Assembly (NCBI GenBank): GCA_027063585.1
Contig: JAMORM010000079.1
Location: 1-6,801, forward strand
Source of the DNA: Sulfurimonas sp.
GTDB lineage: Bacteria > Campylobacterota > Campylobacteria > Campylobacterales > Sulfurimonadaceae
DNA length: 6,801 nt
Direction of reading: 5' to 3'
Shown here: in pieces, positions 1-6,053 of the stretch
Layout: the number at the start of each line of letters is the position of its first letter
Position numbering within the stretch: the first letter of the stretch is position 1
Made by a program: the position numbers and the translations under genes
The notes under the pieces: model-generated
Told to the model about the DNA's origin: nothing
The model's database searches: none
What the model saw: only the letters and a program-made list of their open reading frames with translations

Positions 1-114
1 GTGGCTATAGAGAGAGGGAAACGCCTGGCCCCATTCCGAACCCAGAAGCTAAGCCTCTCATCGCTGATAATACTGCAGGTTTCACTTGTGGAAATGTAGG
101 TCGCTGCCTAGTTG
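1..114 (+). rRNA. rrf: 5S ribosomal RNA, 3' part (5' end cut by window)
   Basis: The 5S rRNA is recognised directly. It carries the loop B/C core around CCATTCCGAACCCAGAAG (positions 32-49), the GATAATACTGCAGG segment and the closing strand GCCTAGTT. Aligned by eye to E. coli 5S, the first base corresponds to about residue 7, so roughly six bases of the 5' strand of helix I lie outside the window. The 3' end is placed near 114 because CTGCCTAGTT must pair with that missing strand; the exact end is uncertain by a few bases. It is the distal gene of an rRNA operon transcribed into the window. No clear GC-rich terminator hairpin follows, only T-rich sequence inside the convergent aat gene. Confidence 0.95.
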
Positions 115-800
115 ATCAGTTTCTTTTCAATTATCCATTCATTTTTTATATTTTCCATATTAACTTTATTTAAACGTTCAAGATAATAATCTCTTGACAC
201 TTCTTTTGCCCCTAAAGATTTAAGATGTTGTGTCGGCACTTGACAATCTATAAAATCATATCCCCATACTTTTAAATGTTTTACCATGACAGCATAGGCT
301 GCTTTTGAAGCATCATTTACATGGGCAAACATTGACTCTCCACAAAATACTTTTCCAATAACTAAACCATACAGTCCACCTACTAATTTACCATCTTGAT
401 AGCTCTCAATAGAATGGGCTATACCCATACCGTGAAGTACAGAAAATGCTTCTATTAAGTCATTGTTAATCCATGTACCGGATTGAGCTTTTCTTTTTGT
501 GAAAGCACATTGTCTCATTACCTCTTCAAATTTTGTATCAAATTTATACTCAAATTTTTTCAAATTTTTTTTCAAGGAGCGTCTTAGTTTAAAATCGTCA
601 AGTTCCATAATAAGCCGTGGATTGGTTGACCACCATAAAATAGGGTCTTGCTGTGAATACCAGGGGAAAATACCATTTTGATAGGCTCTTATCAGACGTG
701 AAGGATTTAAATCTCCTCCCCAGGCAACAATACCATCTTCATTGGCATCAGTAGGATCAGGAAAAGAGAGTGAGTGCTTGTTAAGCTGGGGTATATACAT
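108..800 (-). CDS. aat: Leucyl/phenylalanyl-tRNA--protein transferase Aat
   Basis: This cytoplasmic enzyme transfers Leu or Phe from aminoacyl-tRNA to proteins with N-terminal Lys or Arg, creating N-degrons read by ClpS. It has 230 residues (E. coli 234), so it is full length. Visible family motifs in order: FPDP (13-16), GGDL (28-31), GIFPWY (43-48), WWSTNPR (56-62), TWI (109-111), the GLYGL...FCGESMF core (142-158) and DCQ (185-187). E155, D185 and Q187 match the E. coli catalytic-pocket residues E156, D186 and Q188, offset by one. The start ATG overlaps the clpA stop by one base (TAATG) with only a weak AAGAAG ribosome site, so translational coupling to clpA is likely. It is the last gene of the operon, and its TAG stop falls inside the convergent 5S rRNA gene. 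The last ~20 residues are lysine-rich and poorly conserved. Confidence 0.97.
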   Translation of the reverse strand: MYIPQLNKHSLSFPDPTDANEDGIVAWGGDLNPSRLIRAYQNGIFPWYSQQDPILWWSTNPRLIMELDDFKLRRSLKKNLKKFEYKFDTKFEEVMRQCAFTKRKAQSGTWINNDLIEAFSVLHGMGIAHSIESYQDGKLVGGLYGLVIGKVFCGESMFAHVNDASKAAYAVMVKHLKVWGYDFIDCQVPTQHLKSLGAKEVSRDYYLERLNKVNMENIKNEWIIEKKLIN

Positions 801-2977
801 TAAGCTTCTTTATATATATTTTTAAGCACATCATTTTCAACTAAGACTTCTACTTTACCACCATTTTTTAATTTTCCAAAAAGGATTTCATCACTGAGTT
901 TGTTTGTAATATTATCTTTAATATATCTTTTAAGCGGTCTCGCTCCCATTTCAGGAGAGTATGTTTTTTCAGCTATCAATTGCATCGCTTCTTCGGATAT
1001 ATTTACTGTTATCTTTTTCTTTTTCAGTTCTTTGTTGAGCTCTGCAATGAATTTTTGTACAATTCCTTGAACTGTTTTATGGCTTAACTGCTCAAACTCA
1101 ATAATAGCATCAAGTCTGTTTCTAAATTCAGGAGTGAAAAATGATTTGAGCTCTTCATTTTTTGAAATAGAGTCGTCTTTATTAAAGCCCATAACATTTC
1201 TGGCAGTTGCTCCTATATTGGATGTCATAATTAATATAACATTTTGAAAATCAGCTTTATACCCATTGTTGTCTGTGAGTGTGGCACTGTCCATAATTTG
1301 GAGTAAAATGTTAATAAGCTCAGGATGTGCTTTTTCAATTTCATCTAACAAAAGTACAGTGTATGGATGTTTCTTAATTGCTTCGGTAAGTAATCCACCC
1401 TGTTCATAGCCTACATATCCTGGAGGTGCACCGACCAAACGGCTGAGCGCATGTTTTTCCATGTATTCACTCATATCAAACTTTTCAAAATTAATACCCA
1501 ATATCTCACTGAGGGCAATTGCAAGTTCTGTTTTACCTACACCTGTTGGACCTGAGAATAAAAATGAAGCTATTGGTTTATTTGCCGGTGTTAATCCTGC
1601 TTTTGAAATTTTTATAGCTTTAGTAACTGCTTCGACTGCTTTTTCCTGTCCGATAACTCTTTTTCTTAATTTATCTTCAAGATGTTGTAAAGATGCTGTT
1701 TCATTATGAGAAATTTTAGCATTGCTGATACCTACAATAGAAGCTATTGTTTTTTGAATATCATTTGCGCTTACTTTGACTTTTTTACCTTTTTTAAGGT
1801 GGAAAGATGCTGCTGTTTCGTCAATCAAATCTATTGCAATATCGGGTAAAAACTTGTCAGTAATATAGCGTTTAGACAAATCAACCGCTGTTTTTAATGC
1901 TTTATTTGTATATGTAACAGAGTGGTGTTTTTCATATTTCTTTTGTAGGCCTTTGAGTATTAAATAACTCGTTTTTTTAGAAGGTTCATTTATATCTATT
2001 TTAGAAAATCTTCTGCTAAGTGCTTTGTCTTTTTCAAAACCGTTTCTATATTCTGCAAATGTTGTAGCACCCATACATTTTATTTCACCTGATGCTAGTG
2101 CAGGTTTGAGCTGATTGGCTGCATCCATAGTACCGCTTGTGCTTCCTGCACCTATAAGTGTATGAATTTCATCTATAAATAAAATAGCCTTTGGTTCACG
2201 TTTAAGTTCATCCATGACACCTTTGAGGCGTTTTTCAAAGTCTCCTCTGTATTTAGTGCCTGCAAGCAGTGCACCTAAATCTAAAGCATAAAGTTGCGAA
2301 TCTTTTATAATATCCGGCACAGTTCCTGCAGCAATTTGAAGTGCCAGCCCTTCAGCTATTGCAGTTTTACCGACACCAGGTTCACCAACTAAAATAGGAT
2401 TATTTTTCTTTCTTCTGCAAAGTATTTGTGTAACTCTTTGGATTTCATTGTCTCTTCCTATTACAGGATCAATTTTTCCTTCTTTTGCTTTTTGAATGAG
2501 ATTTATAGTGTATTTACTTAAATTTGATTCTTTATCTTCATTATTTTGAGCCATATCAGAGTGAGAAATTATTTCCAATACATCAAGTCGTGAAATTTGA
2601 TATTTATTGAGCAGCGCATATGCAAAGGTATGTTCTTCTTCAAAAAGTGCAGCGAGTAAATCGCCGATATCTGCATTTGTTTGTCCTGATGATTGTACAT
2701 GGCGTACCATTTTATCTATAAGACGTGAAAGTGCGACACTCTCATAAGGATCTTGCTCTATATTTGAGGGTAGAACTTCCATATTTTTTTTGATATATTC
2801 GCCAAGCTCTTCTTTCATTTTTGATACATTGCCGCCACATGCTTCTATGATTGCAATACCTTCTTGTGAACTTAATAAAAGGTAAAAAATATGCTCAATA
2901 GTCAGGTATTCATGGTGGAGCTGCTTTGCAAAAATGATAGATTTTTGAAAAATATCGTTTAATGATGAACTTATCAT
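800..2977 (-). CDS. clpA: ATP-dependent Clp protease ATP-binding subunit ClpA
   Basis: This is a hexameric double-AAA+ unfoldase that partners ClpP and takes N-degron substrates from ClpS. It has 725 residues (E. coli 758). The Clp N-domain (about 1-140) has two helical repeats. D1 carries Walker A GEPGVGKT (198-205), pore-loop KYRG (242-245), Walker B ILFIDE (265-270) and arginine finger SRRF (321-324). D2 carries Walker A GPTGVGKT (476-483), pore-loop GYVG (520-523), Walker B VLLLDE (541-546), arginine finger FRNRLD (618-623) and sensor-2 GARPLKR (678-684). There is no ClpB-type coiled-coil middle domain, which separates it from ClpB. The ClpP-docking tripeptide, IGL in E. coli, appears to be MGF (596-598). 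A strong GGAGG ribosome site lies within the end of clpS. It sits 1 nt after clpS and overlaps aat by 1 nt. No clpP is in the window. Confidence 0.98.
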   Translation of the reverse strand: MISSSLNDIFQKSIIFAKQLHHEYLTIEHIFYLLLSSQEGIAIIEACGGNVSKMKEELGEYIKKNMEVLPSNIEQDPYESVALSRLIDKMVRHVQSSGQTNADIGDLLAALFEEEHTFAYALLNKYQISRLDVLEIISHSDMAQNNEDKESNLSKYTINLIQKAKEGKIDPVIGRDNEIQRVTQILCRRKKNNPILVGEPGVGKTAIAEGLALQIAAGTVPDIIKDSQLYALDLGALLAGTKYRGDFEKRLKGVMDELKREPKAILFIDEIHTLIGAGSTSGTMDAANQLKPALASGEIKCMGATTFAEYRNGFEKDKALSRRFSKIDINEPSKKTSYLILKGLQKKYEKHHSVTYTNKALKTAVDLSKRYITDKFLPDIAIDLIDETAASFHLKKGKKVKVSANDIQKTIASIVGISNAKISHNETASLQHLEDKLRKRVIGQEKAVEAVTKAIKISKAGLTPANKPIASFLFSGPTGVGKTELAIALSEILGINFEKFDMSEYMEKHALSRLVGAPPGYVGYEQGGLLTEAIKKHPYTVLLLDEIEKAHPELINILLQIMDSATLTDNNGYKADFQNVILIMTSNIGATARNVMGFNKDDSISKNEELKSFFTPEFRNRLDAIIEFEQLSHKTVQGIVQKFIAELNKELKKKKITVNISEEAMQLIAEKTYSPEMGARPLKRYIKDNITNKLSDEILFGKLKNGGKVEVLVENDVLKNIYKEA

Positions 2978-2978
2978 A

Positions 2979-3278
2979 TTATTCTTCCTCCATTGTGGCT
3001 TTTAGCGGAAAGCCGCTGTCTTTTGCTTTACGCCTTACCTGCATTATCTTTGTTTCAGCTATTTCATATGTGTACACGCCGCATAAGCCTCTGTCGTTTT
3101 TATGAACTTCAAGCATAATATCTTGAGCCTGCTCATAACTTTTATGAAATATACTCATGAGTATATCGACAACAAAATCCATAGATGTATAATCATCATT
3201 GAGTAAAAATACTTTGTATTTTTTAGGATATTTGAGTGCTGTTTCTTCGTCTATTTCTAAATGTGTATTTGTTGCCAT
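2979..3278 (-). CDS. clpS: ATP-dependent Clp protease adaptor ClpS
   Basis: ClpS is a small cytoplasmic adaptor that binds N-terminal Leu, Phe, Tyr and Trp and delivers those proteins to ClpA. It has 99 residues (E. coli 106). A flexible N-terminal tail (about 1-19) precedes the alpha/beta core KYKVFLLNDDYTSMDFV (20-36). Predicted ligand-pocket residues by alignment with E. coli are N27, D28, T31, M33, M55 and H59 (E. coli N34, D35, T38, M40, M62, H66), all retained. The position of E. coli P39 is Ser here (S32). CGVYTYEIAETK (66-77) matches the ClpA-contact side of the family. The C-terminal codons MEEE double as the ribosome site for clpA, which starts 1 nt after the stop. Upstream, the MetY-like gene ends 5 nt before the ATG; the ribosome site is only moderate (AGAGTAGAGAAT), suggesting coupling. 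Confidence 0.97.
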   Translation of the reverse strand: MATNTHLEIDEETALKYPKKYKVFLLNDDYTSMDFVVDILMSIFHKSYEQAQDIMLEVHKNDRGLCGVYTYEIAETKIMQVRRKAKDSGFPLKATMEEE

Positions 3279-3283
3279 ATTCT

Positions 3284-4519
3284 CTACTCTGCTGCTTGTG
3301 AAAAGTCATTTATGATCTCTTGAGGATTTTCAAGCCCGATGGAAATTCTAATAAGACCATCGGTGATGCCTAGAAATTTTCTTGTATTTTCATCAAAATC
3401 ACTATAAATTGTTGATGCCATATGAAGGGCAAGTGTTCTTGAATCGCCTATATTTGCAGTAATAGTTGCCAATTTTGTTTTTCTCAGGAAGTCATAAGCT
3501 CTCTCTTTTGTCTGCATGTCAATGGTAAGGAGTGTTCCGCATCCATATTGAAAATTTTCTTTATATCTTGTGTGGTGCGGATGCGATTTTAAACACGGAT
3601 GGTTTACATGTAAGCCGTTTTTTACAAGTTCCAATGCAATGATTTCAATATTTTTTACAATTCTCGGAAGTCTGAGAGGAAGTGTTTCAAGACCAAGCAT
3701 TGTTTGATAACTTGCATGAGCATTAGCGCTCATACCGAAATCTCTTAAAGCCCTTTTTTTGGCATTTAGAATAAGTGCCATTTTACCTGCACTTTTGATA
3801 AAATTTGCCAAAAATTCAAAACGCTGTGTTTTAAATTTATCATCTTTTTCATTAATTGCACGAAAAACTGCACATCCACCTAAGGCTGATGAATTACCGG
3901 AGATGATTTTTGTTGTAGAGTAAACTGTAATGTCGGCACCTAGTGCTAAAGGAGAAACACTTAGAGGGGTAATGGTATTGTCAACTATTAATGCAACATT
4001 TTTGTTTTTTGCAATAGTAGCAATTTTTTTAATGTCAGGAAGTCTCATATTTGGATTGCCAACACTTTCTAAAAAAATTATTTTTGTATTATCATTTATG
4101 CTATTTTCTATATTTTCAAATTCGTCAACATCAAAAAAATGGGTTTTTATACCAAATCTACTGAGGGTTTCATCAAAAAGTGAATATGTTCCGCCAAAGA
4201 GTCCTCCAATGCTAATAATCTCATCTCCTTGGGAGATTAAAGACATAACAGCAAGTGTTGTTGCTCCCATGCCAGAACTTGTTGCAACTGCTCCTATACC
4301 ACCATCCATATCAGCCATAATAGATTCGAGTTTTGCTGTTGTAGGGTTTCCCATTCTTGAGTAGAGTGGTTTTTTTACACTGCCATTGAAAATTCCTTCG
4401 GCTGTTTCTGGACTTCCATAAGCAAAAGAGGCAGAGGATATAATGGCGGGAGATATTGTACCTTCTTTACTTCCAACGCTTTGTACAAATTTCGTGCAAT
4501 AGTTTTCAAATTTATTCAT
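3284..4519 (-). CDS. Cys/Met-metabolism PLP enzyme, MetY-like (probable O-acetylhomoserine sulfhydrylase)
   Basis: This is a fold-type I PLP enzyme of the Cys/Met metabolism family. Family motifs: YSRMGNPT (53-60), SGMGA (82-86), GLFGGTYSLF (106-115), VDNT (179-182), the PLP-lysine motif STTKIISGN (201-209, Schiff-base K204) and DGLIRISIGLEN (387-398), with R391 the likely substrate-carboxylate ligand. RDFG (259-262), LGLETL (275-280) and the ANIGDSRTL stretch (355-363) favour the MetY group, which makes homocysteine from O-acetylhomoserine and sulfide. The Phe in LFGG and Asn in SGN differ from the usual LYGG and GGH; MetZ (O-succinylhomoserine sulfhydrylase) also has Phe there, so the acyl donor is not settled. 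Its 411 residues are slightly short for MetY (about 420-430). It is first in the clpS-clpA-aat operon, with AAAAGG 9 nt before the ATG and TATAAT upstream. Confidence 0.85.
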   Translation of the reverse strand: MNKFENYCTKFVQSVGSKEGTISPAIISSASFAYGSPETAEGIFNGSVKKPLYSRMGNPTTAKLESIMADMDGGIGAVATSSGMGATTLAVMSLISQGDEIISIGGLFGGTYSLFDETLSRFGIKTHFFDVDEFENIENSINDNTKIIFLESVGNPNMRLPDIKKIATIAKNKNVALIVDNTITPLSVSPLALGADITVYSTTKIISGNSSALGGCAVFRAINEKDDKFKTQRFEFLANFIKSAGKMALILNAKKRALRDFGMSANAHASYQTMLGLETLPLRLPRIVKNIEIIALELVKNGLHVNHPCLKSHPHHTRYKENFQYGCGTLLTIDMQTKERAYDFLRKTKLATITANIGDSRTLALHMASTIYSDFDENTRKFLGITDGLIRISIGLENPQEIINDFSQAAE

Positions 4520-4528
4520 AGTGACATA

Positions 4529-4534
4529 CCTTTT
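4529..4534 (-). promoter_or_regulatory. Ribosome binding site of the MetY-like gene
   Basis: On the minus strand AAAAGG lies 9 nt before the ATG that ends at 4519. It supports this start, and no in-frame alternative with a better site is seen. Confidence 0.6.
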
Positions 4535-4546
4535 AATTGTAGATAA

Positions 4547-4552
4547 ATTATA
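4547..4552 (-). promoter_or_regulatory. Promoter -10 element for the metY-like/clpS/clpA/aat operon
   Basis: The minus strand reads a perfect TATAAT, preceded by AGC and set in AT-rich DNA. Transcription would begin near 4540, giving a leader of about 20 nt. No convincing -35 is seen; GATAAG at the corresponding distance is poor. Weak -35 elements are usual for sigma-70 promoters in Campylobacterota. It is the only good promoter seen for the four-gene operon. Confidence 0.6.
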
Positions 4553-4591
4553 GCTAATTTGAGATAATACTTATCCTATATACTTTAATTA

Positions 4592-4600
4592 TGCTAGAAT
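4592..4600 (+). promoter_or_regulatory. Extended -10 promoter for the small ZapB-like/ZapA-like pair
   Basis: TGCTAGAAT matches an extended -10 (TGn plus TAGAAT). Transcription would start near 4607, about 35 nt before the ATG at 4642. It lies back to back with the divergent promoter at 4547-4552, about 40 bp away, so the two may influence each other. No clear -35. Confidence 0.5.
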
Positions 4601-4641
4601 TATAAAGAAGAAATTTATTAATTAATATCAGGAAATAAAAA

Positions 4642-4869
4642 ATGGACAACCAAACAACTTTAAATAAACTTAGTGAAAAAGTTTCATATATTCTTCAAGA
4701 ATACCATGCAATGAAAGGTGAAAATGAGATGATGAGAAATGAAATTGTGACGCTGAAAGCAGATTGTGAATTAAAAAATCAAGAAATTGAAAAACTTCAT
4801 GAAGAAAATGCAAAAAAAGATATTGAAATAGAAGAAATAGTTAATAAAATAGAAAGTATTTTAGGTTAA
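4642..4869 (+). CDS. Small coiled-coil protein, ZapB-like (TIGR02449-like) candidate
   Basis: This 75-residue protein is almost entirely one coiled coil, from about residue 7 to 73, rich in Glu, Lys, Asn and heptad Ile/Leu. There is no signal peptide or membrane segment, so it should be cytoplasmic. The pattern of an LxxKVxxIL start, an internal EN-xxxRNEI step and a C-terminal IVNKIESILG resembles the TIGR02449/ZapB group, whose members bundle FtsZ filaments through ZapA. Its position directly before a ZapA-like gene (7 nt gap) supports that reading; a zapB-like gene before zapA is also known in gammaproteobacteria. AGGAAA lies 6 nt before the ATG. Coiled coils resemble each other by composition, so the family call is an inference. 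Confidence 0.7.
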   Translation: MDNQTTLNKLSEKVSYILQEYHAMKGENEMMRNEIVTLKADCELKNQEIEKLHEENAKKDIEIEEIVNKIESILG

Positions 4870-4876
4870 TTATAAA

Positions 4877-5095
4877 ATGAGTAAAAAAATTGGACTACAT
4901 ATCGGAGGACGCAGATTTGATGTTGATGTAGAAGAAAGATTTGCCAATTTTTTACAAAAACAGATGTTAAAAGATTTTAATATGGAAGGCAATAATGACA
5001 TCAAAATATTATTGCAGGCTTATGTACGAAAAAACCATGATTTGTATATACAAAACCAAAAAGTTGAAGAAATATTGGAAAAAATGGAAGAATAA
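4877..5095 (+). CDS. ZapA-like cell-division protein candidate
   Basis: This small cytoplasmic protein has 72 residues. The N-terminal half (4-25), with GLHIGGRRFDVDVEERFANF, follows the ZapA pattern of a strand, Gly-Arg turn, second strand and helix. The C-terminal part (about 42-72) is a helix with coiled-coil character ending EEILEKMEE, as in the ZapA dimer stalk. It is shorter than typical ZapA (about 90-110), so the stalk would be short. ZapA stabilises the FtsZ ring and recruits ZapB; the preceding coiled-coil gene fits that partnership. The ribosome site is weak (AGG 11 nt upstream), consistent with translational coupling to the first gene. It could instead be an unrelated small protein with a ZapA-like start. 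Confidence 0.68.
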   Translation: MSKKIGLHIGGRRFDVDVEERFANFLQKQMLKDFNMEGNNDIKILLQAYVRKNHDLYIQNQKVEEILEKMEE

Positions 5096-5105
5096 ACTCC
5101 ATTTT
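5081..5105 (+). terminator. Weak hairpin at the end of the ZapA-like gene, possible terminator
   Basis: AAAATGGA (5081-5088) and TCCATTTT (5098-5105) form a perfect 8-bp stem with a 9-nt loop that contains the stop codon. The 3' arm ends in TTTT and AT-rich DNA follows. Only three of eight pairs are G-C, so termination would be weak. Confidence 0.35.
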
Positions 5106-5125
5106 ATAATTATATAAGTTATAAG

Positions 5126-5134
5126 TGCTATAAT
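5126..5134 (+). promoter_or_regulatory. Extended -10 promoter of tRNA-Arg(GCG)
   Basis: TGCTATAAT is a textbook extended -10 (TG, one base, TATAAT). Transcription would begin near 5141, giving a 5' leader of about 20 nt removed by RNase P. Confidence 0.65.
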
Positions 5135-5162
5135 TTCACCCTCTTAATAACAGAGATGGTGT

Positions 5163-5239
5163 GCGCTCGTAGCTCAGCTGGATAGAGTACTGGTTTGCGG
5201 TACCAGCGGTCACACGTTCGAATCGTGTCGGGCGCACCA
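5163..5239 (+). tRNA. tRNA-Arg, anticodon GCG
   Basis: A full cloverleaf can be drawn. Acceptor GCGCTCG/CGGGCGC (one G-U), T8 A9, D stem GCTC/GAGT with loop AGCTGGATA, anticodon stem CTGGT/ACCAG, loop TTGCGGT with anticodon GCG at 5197-5199, five-base variable loop, T stem ACACG/CGTGT with loop TTCGAAT. Discriminator A is at 5236 and the CCA end is encoded (5237-5239). A20 and C35, the arginine identity elements known from E. coli, are both present. It would read CGC and CGU codons. The usual bacterial CGN-reading tRNA has anticodon ACG modified to inosine; GCG is less common. The gene has its own promoter. Confidence 0.95.
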
Positions 5240-5323
5240 TTACTTCTTACAGCTTTTCCAATATTAAATATTCTCAATAAACATTTTATTTTACGATTTA
5301 TAATTATAGTAGTAGTAATCTTT

Positions 5324-5348
5324 TGTTTATACAAAAAAAGATTATAAT
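5324..5348 (+). promoter_or_regulatory. Promoter of the outer-membrane protein gene, with overlapping inverted repeat
   Basis: TATAAT at 5343-5348 is a perfect -10, with a T-rich TGTTTAT segment upstream in place of a -35. Transcription would start near 5355, leaving a leader under 20 nt that holds the ribosome site. An imperfect inverted repeat, AATCTTTTGT (5317-5326) and ACAAAAAAAGATT (5331-5343), covers the region just upstream and could be an operator or chance AT-rich symmetry. The rest of the spacer between the tRNA and this gene (5240-5316) shows no gene and no convincing terminator. Confidence 0.55.
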
Positions 5349-5362
5349 ACATTTATAGTTTT

Positions 5363-5368
5363 AAGGAG
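5363..5368 (+). promoter_or_regulatory. Ribosome binding site that decides the outer-membrane protein start
   Basis: AAGGAG is only 2 nt before the ATG at 5371 but 5 nt before the adjacent ATG at 5374. The second ATG is the more plausible start, removing one Met from the longest reading. Confidence 0.7.
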
Positions 5369-5373
5369 AAATG

Positions 5374-5994
5374 ATGAAAATTCAAAAATTTTTATATCTG
5401 AGCGTAGCACTGCTGCTTTCAACTACATTATTCGCGACTGAAGTAAGTGATGAAGAAGATGCTTCACGTGCTCATATTGAAGCAAAGCATCATAAAGAGG
5501 GTAATCTTTATATTGTTGCTAAAGGGCTAATAAGTATGGGTGATACTTATACGGAAGAGGCAACAAATACAGAGCCTGAAGCGAAATTAAAAGGGGATAC
5601 AGGACAAGGTTTCGGTATTGATCTTGGATATCGTTTAGGATATGGTTTTGCAACAGAATTTGATTTTTCTTATGCACATACAACAGTCACAAAATCTGTT
5701 TCAGGAGAAGCTGATGTGCGTGCGGGAGCTGATTATTACAGTTACGGTATTGATTTACTTTATGGGTATCATTTGAATGAAGAGATTGTTGTATTTGCAA
5801 AAGTGGGCTGGGAGATTGAGAAAGAGAAAATTTCTGCTTTTGGCATTAATGGAACCAATGACGGATTTGCTTATGCTGCAGGTTTAGAATATGGTCTTTC
5901 TCAACAATGGGCTCTTGTTGGAGAATATGAAGGTTCTTTGATAGACGGTCCTCGTGGTAACAATGTATTTGCCGGCGTAAGCTATACTTTCTAG
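5374..5994 (+). CDS. Outer-membrane beta-barrel protein (OmpA-like 8-strand type)
   Basis: A 206-residue exported protein. A Sec signal peptide covers 1-21 (basic MKIQK, a hydrophobic stretch, TTLFA then TE). A short acidic and His-rich stretch follows (about 22-42). Beyond it are alternating amphipathic strands with Gly and aromatic residues, for example LYIVAKGLIS (45-54), GFGIDLGYRLG (79-89), YYSYGIDLLYGYHL (121-134), FAYAAGLEYGL (165-175) and FAGVSYTF (199-206). The C-terminal Phe with Tyr at -2 is the BAM-recognised beta-signal. Size and strand count suit an 8-stranded barrel such as PF13505. No peptidoglycan-binding OmpA C-terminal domain is present. Its ligand or role cannot be told from sequence. 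It has its own promoter and lies between two tRNA-Arg genes. Confidence 0.88.
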   Translation: MKIQKFLYLSVALLLSTTLFATEVSDEEDASRAHIEAKHHKEGNLYIVAKGLISMGDTYTEEATNTEPEAKLKGDTGQGFGIDLGYRLGYGFATEFDFSYAHTTVTKSVSGEADVRAGADYYSYGIDLLYGYHLNEEIVVFAKVGWEIEKEKISAFGINGTNDGFAYAAGLEYGLSQQWALVGEYEGSLIDGPRGNNVFAGVSYTF

Positions 5995-6013
5995 AGTATA
6001 AAATTTTATGTGT

Positions 6014-6033
6014 GAACTGGAAGTATCTGGTTC
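6014..6033 (+). terminator. Possible hairpin after the outer-membrane protein gene
   Basis: GAACTGG and CTGGTTC pair over seven positions (two G-U) around a 6-nt AAGTAT loop, 20 nt after the stop codon. There is no T-run behind it, so it is a poor intrinsic terminator; it could be a 3'-end stabiliser or chance. ATAAAATTTTAT at 5998-6009 is a palindrome without a loop. Confidence 0.25.
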
Positions 6034-6053
6034 TTGCATAAATATATTTCTAT

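Noticed and set aside
499..681. Plus-strand 60-codon frame opposite aat
   Set aside because: Antisense shadow of conserved aat codons, with no ribosome site.
1461..1709. Plus-strand 82-codon frame opposite clpA
   Set aside because: Antisense shadow of the second Walker A region of clpA; no independent support.
3930..4364. Plus-strand 144-codon reading frame opposite the MetY-like gene
   Set aside because: It lies fully inside a well-supported enzyme gene on the other strand, and its Ser/Ile/Pro-rich composition is that expected of an antisense shadow.
5096..5162. 6S RNA after the ZapA-like gene, as in gammaproteobacteria
   Set aside because: Only about 67 nt separate this gene from the tRNA, and that interval is explained by a weak hairpin and the tRNA promoter. 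There is no room for a 6S-type RNA.
5128..5352. Minus-strand 74-codon reading frame across tRNA-Arg(GCG)
   Set aside because: It is the antisense of the tRNA; the TIRTCDRWYRKPVLYPAELRA stretch is the familiar false protein produced by reading tRNA genes backwards. No ribosome site or promoter supports it.
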